From positions 1,178,001 through 1,242,000 of the forward strand of contig NZ_CP067396.1 of the NCBI RefSeq assembly GCF_023617245.1: 64,000 nucleotides of DNA, in the 5' to 3' direction. Below, one piece after another: positions 32,415 to 43,286 of the stretch. A model generated the notes under the pieces. That model was given only the letters and a program-made list of their open reading frames with translations, ran no database searches and was not told the DNA's origin. This stretch comes from Lysobacter enzymogenes (GTDB lineage Bacteria > Pseudomonadota > Gammaproteobacteria > Xanthomonadales > Xanthomonadaceae). The translations under genes and the position numbers were made by a program. Every line of letters begins with the position of its first letter. Positions within the stretch are counted from its first letter, which is position 1.

Positions 32415-35180
32415 TCAGTCCAGCTTGCGCCGCTGCGCCGCCAGTTCTTCCAGCATCGCGGTCCAGTCGACCAGGCGCTTGCGCTCCTGTTCCACCACCG
32501 CCGGCGGCGCGTTCTGCACGAAGGTGTCGCTGGCGAGCTTGGCCTTGCACTTGTCGATCTCGCCGGCCACGCGCTTGCTTTCCTTGTCCAGGCGCACGCG
32601 CTCGGCGTCGAGCTTCTCCGCCGGCAGCGGCACCAGCAGGGTCAGTTCGCCGACCACCGCCGCCGCGGCCGGCGGTGCGGACGCCGCGTCCTCGACGAAC
32701 TCGATCCGGTCGAGCTTGTTGAGGAAGCGCAGCTGCGAGGCGAAGCGCGCGCTGCGCTCGCGATCGCTGGCGTCGCCCTTGGCCAGCAGCAGCGAGACCG
32801 CGTCGGACGGCTTGACGTTGAGCTCGCTGCGCACCTTGCGCAGCGCCGACACCATCGCCTTGAGCCACTCCACGTCGGCCTCGGCCTGGGCATCGCCGCC
32901 GGCGATGTCGGCGGCGCGCGGGTACGGCCGCAGCATCACCGTCGCCTCGTCCAGGCCGAGCTTGGGCGCGATCTGCTGCCACAGTTCGTCGGTCACGAAC
33001 GGAATCAGCGGGTGCAGCAGCGACAGCAGCCGTTCGAGCACGTACAGCAGGGTGTGGCGGGTGCTGTCGGCGGCGGCGCGGTCCTCGCCCTGCAGCGCCG
33101 GCTTGGACAGTTCGACGAACCAGTCGCAGTAGGCGTTCCAGGCGAATTCGTACAGGCTCTGGGCGAGCAGGTCGAAGCGGTAGGCGGCGAAGTGGGCCTG
33201 CGCCTCGTCCGCGGTCTTGGCCAGCTGCGCCAGGATCCAGCGCTCGGCGTCGGTCCTGGGCTGCGGCGCGCCGGAGAAGCTCGCGCCCTCGGTGTTCATC
33301 AGCACGAAGCGGGTGGCGTTCCACAGCTTGTTGCAGAAGTTCTTGTAGCCCTCGGCGCGGCCGAGGTCGAACTTGATGTCGCGGCCGTGGGTGGCCAGCG
33401 CGGCGATGGTGAAGCGCAGCGCGTCGGCGCCGAACGCCGGGATGCCTTCGGGGAATTCGCGGCGCGTGGCCTTTTCGATCTTCTCGGCCATCTTCGGCTG
33501 CATCAGGCCCGAGACGCGCTTGGCGACCAGGTCCTCGAGCGGGATGCCGTCGATCAGGTCGAGCGGATCGAGCACGTTGCCCTTGGACTTGGACATCTTC
33601 TGCCCGTCCTTGTCGCGCACCAGGCCGTGCATGTACACGTCCTTGAACGGCACCACGCCGACGAAGTGGTCGGTCAGCATGATCATGCGCGCGACCCAGA
33701 AGAAGATGATGTCGAACCCGGTGACCAGCACGCTGGTCGGCAGGTAGCGCTCGAAACCGCGCGCGCCCATCGCCGCCTCGTCCGGCCAGCCCTGGGTGCT
33801 GAACGGCCACAGGCCCGAGGAGAACCAGGTCTCCAGCACGTCGTTGTCCTGGCGCAGCGCGACGTCCGCGCCGAGTCCGGCGCGCGCGCGCGCGTCGGCT
33901 TCGTCGCGGCCGACGTAGATCGCGCCGGCGTCGTCGTACCACGCCGGAATGCGGTGGCCCCACCACAACTGGCGGCTGATGCACCAGTCCTGGATGTTCT
34001 CCATCCAGTGGCGGTAGGTGTTGATCCAGTTGCCCGGAACGAAGCGCACCTCGCCCTTTTCCACGATTTCCAGGCCGCGCGCGGCCAGGCCGTCCATCTT
34101 CACGAACCACTGGTCGGTCAGGTAGGGCTCGATCACCTGGTTGGTGCGGTCGCCGCGCGGCACTTGCAGCTTGTGGTCCTTGGTCTCGACCAGCAGGCCC
34201 AGCGCCTCTAGGTCGGCGAGCACCGCCTTGCGCGCGTCGAAACGGTCCAGGCCGACGTACTTCGCCGGCGCGTTGCCGTTGACCTTCGCGTCGAGGGTGA
34301 AAATGTTGATCAGCGGCAGGTTGTGGCGCTGGCCGACCGCGTAGTCGTTGAAGTCGTGCGCCGGGGTGACCTTGACCACGCCGGTGCCGAACTCGCGGTC
34401 GACGTAGGCGTCGGCGATGACCGGAATCTCGCGCTCGCTCAGCGGCAGCTTCACGGTCTTGCCGATCAGGTGCGCGTAGCGCTCGTCGTCGGGGTGGACC
34501 ATGACCGCGGTGTCGCCGAGCATGGTTTCCGGACGCGTGGTGGCGACCACCAGCGTCGCGCTGCCGTCGCTGAGCGGATAGGAGATCGACCACAGGAAGC
34601 CGTTCTCTTCCTCGTTGACGACTTCCAGGTCGGAGATCGCGGTCTTCAGCACCGGGTCCCAGTTGACCAGGCGCTGGCCGCGGTAGATCAGGCCCTGCTC
34701 GTGCATGCGCACGAACGCCTCGACCACCGCGTTGGACGCGATCGGGTCCATCGTGAACATCGAGCGCGACCAGTCGCCGGACGCGCCGAGGCGGCGCATC
34801 TGCCGCTCGATGGTGCCGCCGGAGTGCTGCTTCCACTCCCACACCTTCTCGATGAAGCCCTCGCGGCCGAGGCCGTCGCGGGTCAGCCCTTCCTGGCCGA
34901 GATTGCGCGCCACCACCATCTCGGTGGCGATGCCGGCGTGGTCGGTGCCCATCTGCCACAAGGTGTCGCAGCCGAGCATGCGGTGGTAGCGGATCAGCGC
35001 GTCCTGCAGGGTGTGCTGGAACGCGTGGCCCATGTGCAGGGTGCCGGTGACGTTCGGCGGCGGCAGCAGGATGGTGTAGGCCGGCCCCTCGCCGCGCGGC
35101 TTGAATACGCCGCTGCTTTCCCACTGTTCGTACAGGCGGGCTTCGAACTGTTTGGGATCGTAGCTGGACTCGAGGGACAT
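32415..35180 (-). CDS. valS: Valyl-tRNA synthetase
   Basis: A 921-residue class I synthetase that charges tRNA-Val. The HIGH box appears as LHMGH in PPPNVTGTLHMGHAFQHTL, the KMSKS box as KMSKSKGNVLDP, and the long CP1 editing domain lies between them. The C-terminal coiled-coil arm typical of ValRS (ending EELAAQRRKLD) is complete. The ATG at 35180 (MSLESSYDPKQFEARLYEQW) gives the family N-terminus. It follows holC after a 141-bp gap in the conserved pepA-holC-valS order. Confidence 0.97.
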   Translation of the reverse strand: MSLESSYDPKQFEARLYEQWESSGVFKPRGEGPAYTILLPPPNVTGTLHMGHAFQHTLQDALIRYHRMLGCDTLWQMGTDHAGIATEMVVARNLGQEGLTRDGLGREGFIEKVWEWKQHSGGTIERQMRRLGASGDWSRSMFTMDPIASNAVVEAFVRMHEQGLIYRGQRLVNWDPVLKTAISDLEVVNEEENGFLWSISYPLSDGSATLVVATTRPETMLGDTAVMVHPDDERYAHLIGKTVKLPLSEREIPVIADAYVDREFGTGVVKVTPAHDFNDYAVGQRHNLPLINIFTLDAKVNGNAPAKYVGLDRFDARKAVLADLEALGLLVETKDHKLQVPRGDRTNQVIEPYLTDQWFVKMDGLAARGLEIVEKGEVRFVPGNWINTYRHWMENIQDWCISRQLWWGHRIPAWYDDAGAIYVGRDEADARARAGLGADVALRQDNDVLETWFSSGLWPFSTQGWPDEAAMGARGFERYLPTSVLVTGFDIIFFWVARMIMLTDHFVGVVPFKDVYMHGLVRDKDGQKMSKSKGNVLDPLDLIDGIPLEDLVAKRVSGLMQPKMAEKIEKATRREFPEGIPAFGADALRFTIAALATHGRDIKFDLGRAEGYKNFCNKLWNATRFVLMNTEGASFSGAPQPRTDAERWILAQLAKTADEAQAHFAAYRFDLLAQSLYEFAWNAYCDWFVELSKPALQGEDRAAADSTRHTLLYVLERLLSLLHPLIPFVTDELWQQIAPKLGLDEATVMLRPYPRAADIAGGDAQAEADVEWLKAMVSALRKVRSELNVKPSDAVSLLLAKGDASDRERSARFASQLRFLNKLDRIEFVEDAASAPPAAAAVVGELTLLVPLPAEKLDAERVRLDKESKRVAGEIDKCKAKLASDTFVQNAPPAVVEQERKRLVDWTAMLEELAAQRRKLD

Positions 35181-35321
35181 AGGGTCAGGGCAGGCAATGA
35201 AAGGAATGGGAAAGGCGGGGACAGCGCGAGCGGGGAAATCGTTAGGTCGAAGGTGAGGGCGAAGGCCGTGGTGAACAACCGTTGCGGTTAGCTCCCATCG
35301 CCGTCGCGCCTCGCCGTGCGG

Positions 35322-35747
35322 CTACATGTCGTGCTTGTTCAGCTGCAACCCGCGCGCCTGGTACTGCTTCCAGCGCTCGCGCAGCGGGCCGCGCGCGCCG
35401 TCGTCGGCGGGGACGACTTCGAGCACGCGCTCGAAGCCGTCGGCGACCGCGGCGTCGCGCAGGTTGATCACCAGCGCGCGCAGCGCGGGGTCGTGGTCGG
35501 GCGCGGCGATCAGCACGTCGGCCTCGTCCTCGTCCTCGTCCATGCCGGCGATCTGGTGCGGGATGTAGGCGTCCTCGCCCATGTCCCACAGCATGTCGTC
35601 GAGCTGCTCGGCCTGCTCGGCGCTGCGCGCCAGGATCAGGGTCGGCAGGCTGGCGGCGTGGGCCTTGCGCGCCAGTTCGCACACCAGGCGCATCGGCTCT
35701 TCTTTGAAGCGCGGCGATTGGATCAGGTAGAAGTCGGCGCGGGGCAT
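35322..35747 (-). CDS. holC: DNA polymerase III chi subunit
   Basis: A 141-residue clamp-loader accessory subunit, which links the polymerase to single-strand binding protein. The start ADFYLIQSPRFKEEPMRLVCELARKA and the middle DDMLWDMGEDAYIPHQIAG match the chi family. RERWKQYQARGLQLNKHDM closes it. It lies 6 nt after the small unknown gene and upstream of valS, as in E. coli pepA-holC-valS. Confidence 0.93.
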   Translation of the reverse strand: MPRADFYLIQSPRFKEEPMRLVCELARKAHAASLPTLILARSAEQAEQLDDMLWDMGEDAYIPHQIAGMDEDEDEADVLIAAPDHDPALRALVINLRDAAVADGFERVLEVVPADDGARGPLRERWKQYQARGLQLNKHDM

Positions 35748-35753
35748 GGGTGC

Positions 35754-36059
35754 TTACTTTGCGGAGGGAAAGAGGTCGTCGAGCGCGTAGGGTTCGTCGT
35801 CGTCGGGCCACAGCAGGCGGTGTCCCTGCCGCAACTGCGCCTGCAGCATGGCGCGGGCGAAGCCCATCGCCAGGACGATCGCCTGCCAGGCGTCCACGCC
35901 ATGGATCTCATGGCGCGAAGCCGGGCCGGAGCCGCTGTCGAGCTCGACCGCGCAGACGCAGTCGTCGCGGTGGGTCCGCGGCTGGCCGATGCGGACCCGC
36001 ACCGTCGCTACCGAACCATCGGCCGCGACCCTGCGCAGACGGCGTTCGGCCAGCCACAT
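35754..36059 (-). CDS. Small conserved hypothetical protein (DUF6968-like)
   Basis: A 101-residue soluble protein between pepA and holC. The N-terminal half looks like beta strands (AERRLRRVAADGSVATVRVRIGQP) and the middle HEIHGVDAWQAIVLAMGFARAML like a helix. The general pattern resembles the DUF6968 family, but I recognise it only loosely. It starts 15 nt after the pepA stop and ends 6 nt before holC, so it is co-transcribed with them. Function unknown. Confidence 0.7.
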   Translation of the reverse strand: MWLAERRLRRVAADGSVATVRVRIGQPRTHRDDCVCAVELDSGSGPASRHEIHGVDAWQAIVLAMGFARAMLQAQLRQGHRLLWPDDDEPYALDDLFPSAK

Positions 36060-36074
36060 GCCCGTGCGCGGCGC

Positions 36075-37547
<1,473 letters not shown>

Positions 37548-37849
37548 CCAACAGATTCCCGAGCAGATAGGAAGGTGAGTACGTACAATCGTCCGGCTAT
37601 GCCGAGGCCGATCCTGAGAACGCATGCCCTGCGGCATGCCTTGCGGGGCGGACCGCGGAACCGGCGGAAGGCCGGCGACGCGGGGCGCGGAAGGATTCGC
37701 GACCGGGGCCAGGCCCGCCATGGCGTTCCGGGACCGGAATCGGACCGGTCGCCGGGCGGCGAGGGCAGGCCAGCCGTCGAACGAACCCCCGAGTTTAAAG
37801 CAAGCCCGCCCGATGCCGAAGCCCATTCCGAAGCGCGCCCCCACGCCTC
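37548..37849. promoter_or_regulatory. Divergent pepA/lptF promoter region
   Basis: This 302-bp gap separates the divergent starts of pepA and lptF. A TACAAT that could be a -10 element for lptF lies at 37584-37589, in the segment GTGAGTACGTACAATCG, without a clear -35. It would leave a leader of about 255 nt. I see no gene in the gap. Confidence 0.4.
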
Positions 37850-38932
37850 ATGCAGAAGCTTGACCGTTACCTGACCGGCGAATTCGCCCAGGCGATCTTC
37901 GCCACCCTGGTGGTGCTGCTGATCGTCTGCGTCGGCGGCGCCTTCACCGACGTGCTCGAGGACATCGCCAAGGGCAAGGTCCCGGCCGGGTTGATGCTGG
38001 TCCAGCTGGGCCTGGTCCTGATCAAGTGGCTGCCGCTGATCCTGCCGCTGGCCCTGCTGCTGGGGCTGATGCTGGGCATGGGCCGGCTGTACCGCGATTC
38101 GGAGATGCCGGTGATCGCCTCGGTCGGCGTCGGCCCGCGCCGGCTGCTCAGGCCGCTGCTGCTGGTGGCCGGGCCGATCGTGCTGCTGGTCGGCGCCTGC
38201 TCGATGTGGCTGGGCCCCTGGGCCGACCGCTCCTCGCGGGCGATGATCAACGAGGCCAACCGCAGCCTGGTGGTGGCCGGGCTGGAGCCGGGCGCCTTCA
38301 CCGGCCTGCCCAACGGCAACGGGGTGATCTACGTCGGCGGCATGTCCAACGACGGCAAGAGCTTCGACCGGGTCTTCATCTACCGCGCCAAGCCCGACCG
38401 CCGCGACGTCACCACCTCCAAGACCGGCCGCCTCACCGTCGACGCCAACGGCGAGCGCTACCTGACCCTGGACGACGGCTTCGAGGTCGAAGGGCCCGAC
38501 AACGGCGACCTCAACTACCGGCTGATGCGCTACAAGCGCAACGACGTGCTGCTGCCGGCCAACGAGGACCGCTACGATCCCAAGTCGCCGGAAATGCTGA
38601 CCACGCTGCAGCTGATCGGCGATCCGCGCCGCGAGGCCAACGCCCAGCTGCACTACCGCCTGACCCCGCCGCTGATGGCGCTGGCCTTCGCCCTGCTGGC
38701 GATCCCGCTGGCGCGCAGCACGCCGCGCCAGGCCCGCTACGGCAGCATGCTGATCGGCTTCCTGGCGTACCTGATCGGCTTCAATTTCATGATGATGGGC
38801 ACCGGCTGGCTCGAGGACGGCAAGATTCCCGGCCCGCTCGGCCTGTGGTGGCTGAGCGTGCCGCTGCTGGCGGTGGCGTCGTGGATGTACCTGCGCGACG
38901 GCCGGGTCGGCCGGCGGAGAGCGGCGGCATGA
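37850..38932 (+). CDS. lptF: LPS export ABC transporter permease LptF
   Basis: A 360-residue inner-membrane permease of the LptB2FG complex, which extracts lipopolysaccharide from the inner membrane. It begins MQKLDRYLTGEFAQAIFATL, with the gating helices at the N-terminus. A periplasmic beta-jellyroll lies between about residues 125 and 260, and three C-terminal helices follow (LTPPLMALAFALLAIPLARS). Six membrane helices in total fit the family. Its stop overlaps the lptG start (ATGA). Confidence 0.96.
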   Translation: MQKLDRYLTGEFAQAIFATLVVLLIVCVGGAFTDVLEDIAKGKVPAGLMLVQLGLVLIKWLPLILPLALLLGLMLGMGRLYRDSEMPVIASVGVGPRRLLRPLLLVAGPIVLLVGACSMWLGPWADRSSRAMINEANRSLVVAGLEPGAFTGLPNGNGVIYVGGMSNDGKSFDRVFIYRAKPDRRDVTTSKTGRLTVDANGERYLTLDDGFEVEGPDNGDLNYRLMRYKRNDVLLPANEDRYDPKSPEMLTTLQLIGDPRREANAQLHYRLTPPLMALAFALLAIPLARSTPRQARYGSMLIGFLAYLIGFNFMMMGTGWLEDGKIPGPLGLWWLSVPLLAVASWMYLRDGRVGRRRAAA

Positions 38933-40029
38933 AGCCCTTCCCGAAGATCCACGACATCTATGTCGGCCGGGTGGTGCTCAGCACCGTGCTGCTGACCTGG
39001 GCGGTGCTGCTGGGCCTGGACTTCATGCTCAGCTTCGTCGGCGAATTCGGCGACATCGGCAAGGGCCGCTACGGGATCATGCAGGCGCTGGCCTACATGG
39101 CCCTGACCGTGCCGCGCCGCGCCTACGCGCTGTTCCCCTACGCCTCGGTGGTCGGTTCGCTGATGGCGCTGGGCCAGTTGGCCTCGACCTCGGAGCTGAC
39201 CGTGCTGCGCGCGGTCGGCCTGTCGCGGCGCCGGCTCAGCATCGCGGTGGCCGGCGCACTGGCGCTGCTGACCTTGCTGATGGTGTTCAACGGCGAGACC
39301 CTGGCGCCGGCCGCGCAGCGCCGCGCCGAGAGCCTCAAGGCCGCGGCCAAGTCCAACAACCAGGTGGTCGCCGAGTACTCCGGCCTGTGGGCGCGCGAGG
39401 GCGACGTAATCCTGGCCGCCAGCCAGGGCCAGGAGCGCAGCCAGGGCGCCGACCGCTGGCTGGAACTGCGCAACGTCAACCTGTACCAGTTCGGCCCGGA
39501 CGGGCGGCTGGTGTCGATCGCGGTGGCCGGCGTGGCCGAGCACCGCCCCGGCGGCTGGCTGCTGCGCGACGTCACCCGCACCACCTTCCACGAGAAATCG
39601 GCGGAGAAGAAGCACATCGCCGAGGAACGCTGGGAGTCCAAGCTCGACAGCTCGGCGCTGATGAGCGGCACCAACCGGCCGCGCTACCTCAGCGCCACCG
39701 CCTTGCACAAGGCGATCGAGGATCGCCAGCGCAACCAGCTCGACGCCGGCGAGTTCGAGGCCCACTACTGGGGCCGCTGGTTCTACCCGCTCAACGTGCT
39801 GGCGCTGTGCCTGGCGGCGGTGCCGTTCGCCTTCGGCAGCCTGCGCAGCGGCGGCATGAGCAAGCGCTTGTTCATCGGCATCGTGTTCGCGCTGATGTTC
39901 TGGCTGCTGCAGAACCAGTTCGTCGAACTGGCCAAGGTGTTCCGCTTCGACTTCCGCCTGGCCTATCTGATGCCGACCGTGGTGATGCTGTCGGTGTCGG
40001 CGTTCTTGTTCCGACGACGGTCGGGCTAG
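38929..40029 (+). CDS. lptG: LPS export ABC transporter permease LptG
   Basis: The 366-residue partner permease of LptF. MKPFPKIHDIYVGRVVLSTVLL is a typical start. LASTSELTVLRAVGLSRRRLS is the conserved coupling-helix region that contacts the ATPase LptB, which is not in this window. A periplasmic jellyroll and three C-terminal helices follow (YPLNVLALCLAAVPFAFGSLR). It overlaps lptF by 4 nt, and a REP-type pair follows the stop. Confidence 0.96.
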   Translation: MKPFPKIHDIYVGRVVLSTVLLTWAVLLGLDFMLSFVGEFGDIGKGRYGIMQALAYMALTVPRRAYALFPYASVVGSLMALGQLASTSELTVLRAVGLSRRRLSIAVAGALALLTLLMVFNGETLAPAAQRRAESLKAAAKSNNQVVAEYSGLWAREGDVILAASQGQERSQGADRWLELRNVNLYQFGPDGRLVSIAVAGVAEHRPGGWLLRDVTRTTFHEKSAEKKHIAEERWESKLDSSALMSGTNRPRYLSATALHKAIEDRQRNQLDAGEFEAHYWGRWFYPLNVLALCLAAVPFAFGSLRSGGMSKRLFIGIVFALMFWLLQNQFVELAKVFRFDFRLAYLMPTVVMLSVSAFLFRRRSG

Positions 40030-40054
40030 CCGCAACGCCGGTGGGCATCTCCCT

Positions 40055-40184
40055 GTAGGAGCGACGCAAGTCGCGACCGCGACACCGCACCCGCGACCCA
40101 AGCCGCAGTTCGCCGTGATTTCGCCAGGGTCGTGATGGCGCTGGCGCGTCCGCGGTTGCGCGGTCGCGACTCGCGTCGCTCCTA
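40055..40184. repeat. REP-type inverted pair between lptG and the RDD gene
   Basis: The left arm GTAGGAGCGACGCAAGTCGC (with GACCGCG) at 40055-40081 faces its inverse CGCGGTCGCGACTCGCGTCG (with CTCCTA) at 40159-40184. The two convergent genes end on either side. The element at 44263-44397 has the same architecture and a related core, so both belong to one BIME-like family; no RAYT transposase gene is seen. Confidence 0.85.
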
Positions 40185-40198
40185 AAGGTGGCGGCCGA

Positions 40199-40678
40199 TC
40201 AGCGCGGGCGCTTGGGCAGGCGCGAAGTGCGCGTGCCGCTGGCGCGGTCGTGCCAGGTGAGCCGGTCGCGGTCGAACCAGGCCCACCAGAATCCCAGTCC
40301 GCCCAGCGCCAGCGACAGCGTGCCGACCGCGTAGCGCAGCCACAGCGCCTTCCAGCCCGGCACGCCGCCCTCGGCGGCGCCGACCCGCAGCCGCCACGGC
40401 CGCATCCCCAGGGTCTGGCCGCCGCGGCGCCAGCTCAACGTGGCGTAGCCGCCGGCGGCGAGCCAGCACAGCGCCCATTCCAGGAACCACCAAGCGGTCA
40501 GCGGCCGGATGTTCTCGTGGGTGTCGTGCCCGGCGACGGTGAATGCCGCCACCATCACCGCGCCGATCAGCATCCACAGCGCCAGCACCGGCCAGAAGTC
40601 GTAGAACAGCGAGAGCAGGCGCCAGCCGATCAGGGCGGCGGGGCGGTCGGGGGCTGTGGCGGCGGCGGGTTGAGTCAT
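40199..40678 (-). CDS. RDD family membrane protein
   Basis: A 159-residue membrane protein with the RDD pattern: PAALIGWRLLSLFYDFWPVLALW (R and D in the first helix), a second and a third helix, and GQTLGMRPWRLRVGAAEGGVPG followed by LRYAVGTLSLALGGLGFWWAWFD. The C-terminal HDRASGTRTSRLPKRPR is the usual family end. RDD proteins are small membrane proteins, some tied to ion transport. It is divergent from xerD, with a long palindrome between the starts. Confidence 0.87.
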   Translation of the reverse strand: MTQPAAATAPDRPAALIGWRLLSLFYDFWPVLALWMLIGAVMVAAFTVAGHDTHENIRPLTAWWFLEWALCWLAAGGYATLSWRRGGQTLGMRPWRLRVGAAEGGVPGWKALWLRYAVGTLSLALGGLGFWWAWFDRDRLTWHDRASGTRTSRLPKRPR

Positions 40679-40694
40679 CGCGGCAGGATAAAGG

Positions 40695-40788
40695 CAGGAG
40701 CGAGCGTGGAGGAGCGAGGAGTGAGCGAAAGCCGCAAACGCCTGCTTTCCGCTTTCGCTCACTCCTCACTCCTCCACGCTCGCTCCTG
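40695..40788. repeat. 38-bp inverted repeat filling the RDD/xerD divergent gap
   Basis: Arms at 40695-40732 and 40751-40788 are reverse complements over 38 bp with a single mismatch (around GAGCGAGG versus GAGTGAGG), separated by 18 nt. Each arm stops about 17 nt from a start codon, the RDD ATG on the left and the xerD ATG on the right. The palindrome therefore takes up nearly all of the 127-bp intergenic region. Confidence 0.92.
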
Positions 40789-40805
40789 TGCCCTAAGCTC
40801 GCCCC

Positions 40806-41750
40806 ATGACCTCCACCCCTGCCGACCGCCGCGTCCTCGCCATGGCCTTGCCGCCGCTGGAGCCGGCCGATGCCGATGCGATCGCCTCGTTCCTGGATGC
40901 GATCTGGGCCGAAAGCGGCCTCGCCCAGCAGACCCTGCACAGTTATCGCCGCGACCTGGAGGGCCTGGCGCGCTGGCGCGACGGGCGCGGGCTGGCCGGC
41001 GCCGACCGCGCGGCCTTGTTCGATTACCTGGCCTGGCGCACCCGCGAGGGCTATTCGCCGCGCAGCAATGCGCGGCTGTTGTCGGCGCTGCGCGCGTTCT
41101 ACGCCTACCGGCTGCGCCGCGGCCTGCGCCGCGACGACCCGACCGCGTTGCTGGCGCCGCCGAAACTGCCGCGCTCGCTGCCCAAGGCGCTGGCCGAGAG
41201 TCAGATCGACGCACTGCTGGCCGCGCCGGATATCGAACAGCCGCTGGGCCTGCGCGACCGCGCCATGCTCGAACTGATGTATGCCTGCGGCCTGCGCGTG
41301 AGCGAGCTGGTGCAGTTGCCGGCGACCGCGATCAACCTGCGCCAGGGCGTGCTGCGGGTGATGGGCAAGGGCAGCAAGGAGCGGCTGGTGCCGCTGGGCG
41401 AGGAGGCCCAGCACTGGCTGGAGCGCTACCTCGCGCAGGCGCGGCCGACCCTGGCCGGCAAGCGCGCGCTGGCGCCGTTGTTCATCGAGCCCAGCGGCGA
41501 AGCGCCGAGCCGGCAGGCGTTCTGGCACCTGGTCAAGCGCTACGCCGCCGCGGCCGGCATCGACCCCGCGCGGATCAGCCCGCACGGCCTGCGCCACAGT
41601 TTCGCCACCCATTTGCTCAATCGCGGCGCCGACCTGCGCGCGCTGCAGTTGCTGCTCGGGCACAGCTCGCTGTCGACCACCCAGATCTACACCCTGGTCG
41701 CGCGCGAGCAGCTCAAGCGCCTGCACGCGAAGCACCATCCGCGCGGTTGA
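40806..41750 (+). CDS. xerD: Site-specific tyrosine recombinase XerD
   Basis: A 314-residue tyrosine recombinase that resolves chromosome dimers at dif with XerC. The N-terminal SAM-like core-binding domain covers about 20-110. The catalytic residues appear in order: Arg in CGLRVSELVQL, Lys in GKGSKERLVPL, His/Arg in SPHGLRHSFATHLL, His in LLGHSSLSTTQ and the nucleophile Tyr in TTQIYT. I call XerD rather than XerC because a dsbC gene follows, the E. coli xerD-dsbC order. The first ATG at 40806 gives about 15 extra residues compared with E. coli XerD. Confidence 0.93.
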   Translation: MTSTPADRRVLAMALPPLEPADADAIASFLDAIWAESGLAQQTLHSYRRDLEGLARWRDGRGLAGADRAALFDYLAWRTREGYSPRSNARLLSALRAFYAYRLRRGLRRDDPTALLAPPKLPRSLPKALAESQIDALLAAPDIEQPLGLRDRAMLELMYACGLRVSELVQLPATAINLRQGVLRVMGKGSKERLVPLGEEAQHWLERYLAQARPTLAGKRALAPLFIEPSGEAPSRQAFWHLVKRYAAAAGIDPARISPHGLRHSFATHLLNRGADLRALQLLLGHSSLSTTQIYTLVAREQLKRLHAKHHPRG

Positions 41751-41943
41751 TCCGGCGTGGCGGCGTCTGGCGGCGGCGTGCGCGCGATCCCCTGCGCGGG
41801 GCGGGGCGGCGAACGGCGACGCTGGCGCACCCGCCGTGATCGGACTCACGGAACGTCGGAATGAACGCGCGGCCCGCGACCGGCGGTTGAACTCCGATCC
41901 GCCGCGGGCGGTCGATTCGCCCATCCGCCAAGGAATCCAGGCC

Positions 41944-42831
41944 ATGAAACGCATCCTGCTCGCCATGCTCGGCGCCGCCAGTCTGTCCGCCTGCGCGCAG
42001 GCGCCGCAGGGCGCGGTCGCGAACCCGGCGGAGGCCGCCAAGCCGGCCGTCGCGGCCGCGATGCCCGCCACGCCGAAGGTCGCCGCCGGCAGCGCCGAGG
42101 CGCGCGCGGTCGCGGCGGTGCGCTCGCTCAACGCCGCGGTCGCCATCGACAAGGTCGGCCCGGCGCCGATGCCGGGCTTCCGCGAGGTGGTCGCCGGCAC
42201 CCAGGTGGTCTATGTCAGCGACGACGGCGACTACCTGTTCCTGCCCGGGCCCGGCGGGGCGCTGTTCAACCTGCGGGCCAAGCGCAACCTGACCCAGGAC
42301 ACCGTGGCCGGCCTGCGCCGCGACCTGCTCAAGGCGATCCCCGCCAGCGAGCGCATCGTGTTCGCCCCGGCCAGCCCGAAGTACACGGTCACCGTGTTCA
42401 CCGACGCCGAATGCGGCTACTGCCGCAAGCTGCACAGCGAGATCGCCGAGTACAACCGCCAGGGCATCGCGGTGGAGTACCTGGCGTTCCCGCGCATGGG
42501 CCTGGGCACCGAGGACTACAAGAAAATGGTGTCGGTGTGGTGCGCGGCCGACCGGCGCAAGGCCCTGACCGAGGTCAAGGCCGGGCGCGACCTGCCGGCC
42601 CGGCAGTGTCCGAACACGGTCGAGCAGCAGTACCGGATCGGGCTGCAGGCCGGCGTCGGCGAGACCGGCACGCCGACGGTGCTGACCGCCGACGGCGTCC
42701 AGCTCGGCGGTTATGTCCCGCCGGCGCGGCTGCGCGAGGCGTTGGACCGCCTGGCGGCCGAGGCCAAGGGGGCGGCGAAGGCGCCGCCCGCGGGCGCGGC
42801 CGGGCCGGCGTCGGCGGCTGGGGGCGCGTGA
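41944..42831 (+). CDS. dsbC: DsbC-type disulfide isomerase, lipoprotein, copy 1
   Basis: A 295-residue periplasmic thiol:disulfide isomerase. The signal ends in the lipobox LSAC, so it should be lipid-anchored, unlike the soluble E. coli DsbC. An N-terminal DsbC dimerisation-type domain follows. The thioredoxin active site is CGYC (Cys157-Cys160) in FTDAECGYCRKLHSE; a cis-proline lies in TGTPTV; a second Cys pair (VWCAAD...ARQCPN) matches the structural disulfide of DsbC. It follows xerD by 193 nt. An Ala/Gly/Pro-rich tail ends it. The next gene is a close paralogue. Confidence 0.92.
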   Translation: MKRILLAMLGAASLSACAQAPQGAVANPAEAAKPAVAAAMPATPKVAAGSAEARAVAAVRSLNAAVAIDKVGPAPMPGFREVVAGTQVVYVSDDGDYLFLPGPGGALFNLRAKRNLTQDTVAGLRRDLLKAIPASERIVFAPASPKYTVTVFTDAECGYCRKLHSEIAEYNRQGIAVEYLAFPRMGLGTEDYKKMVSVWCAADRRKALTEVKAGRDLPARQCPNTVEQQYRIGLQAGVGETGTPTVLTADGVQLGGYVPPARLREALDRLAAEAKGAAKAPPAGAAGPASAAGGA

Positions 42832-43286
42832 GTCGCGGAGGCTGAATCCCGGCGATCGAGTCCCGGCGCACACGTCCCGGCGCTCCCGTCCCGAGGCCCG
42901 GGTATCGCCGCCCGGGCGGGCATCGCCGCATCGCGCTCGCCGCATGCGGTTCGCGCCCACAGGGGGCGGCAACAGGCGGGCGGCAAGACGCCGGCCGGGC
43001 AAGGCTCCGCCCGTGCGGCCGCTGCCGCTCCGGGCCCGCGCCGGCGGCGTGCCCGCCCGCACCGCGCCAGCGTTCGGCCGGCGGCCGAAGGCGCGCGCGG
43101 CGGGCCCTAATCCGGCCGGACCCGCCGCGCGGCGACGATTCCAATCCGCGACCGATGCCCGCCCAAGCCCACGTGACCCGGGTCGCGGAACACGAACTGC
43201 AAACCCCCTCCATGCCACAATCGACCGAACCTAACGTCCCCCGGGCGGTCCAACGCCCCATCGCTCCCGCCAAGGATTCACAGCAA
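42832..43286 (+). other. Gap between the two dsbC copies
   Basis: A 455-bp GC-rich stretch with no gene I can support. Its last ~40 bp before the second dsbC resemble the ~40 bp before the first: both have GGGCGGTC, then CCCATC and CGCCAAGGA. The duplicated unit therefore seems to include the leader and ribosome-binding site. No clear terminator or promoter was identified. Confidence 0.6.
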
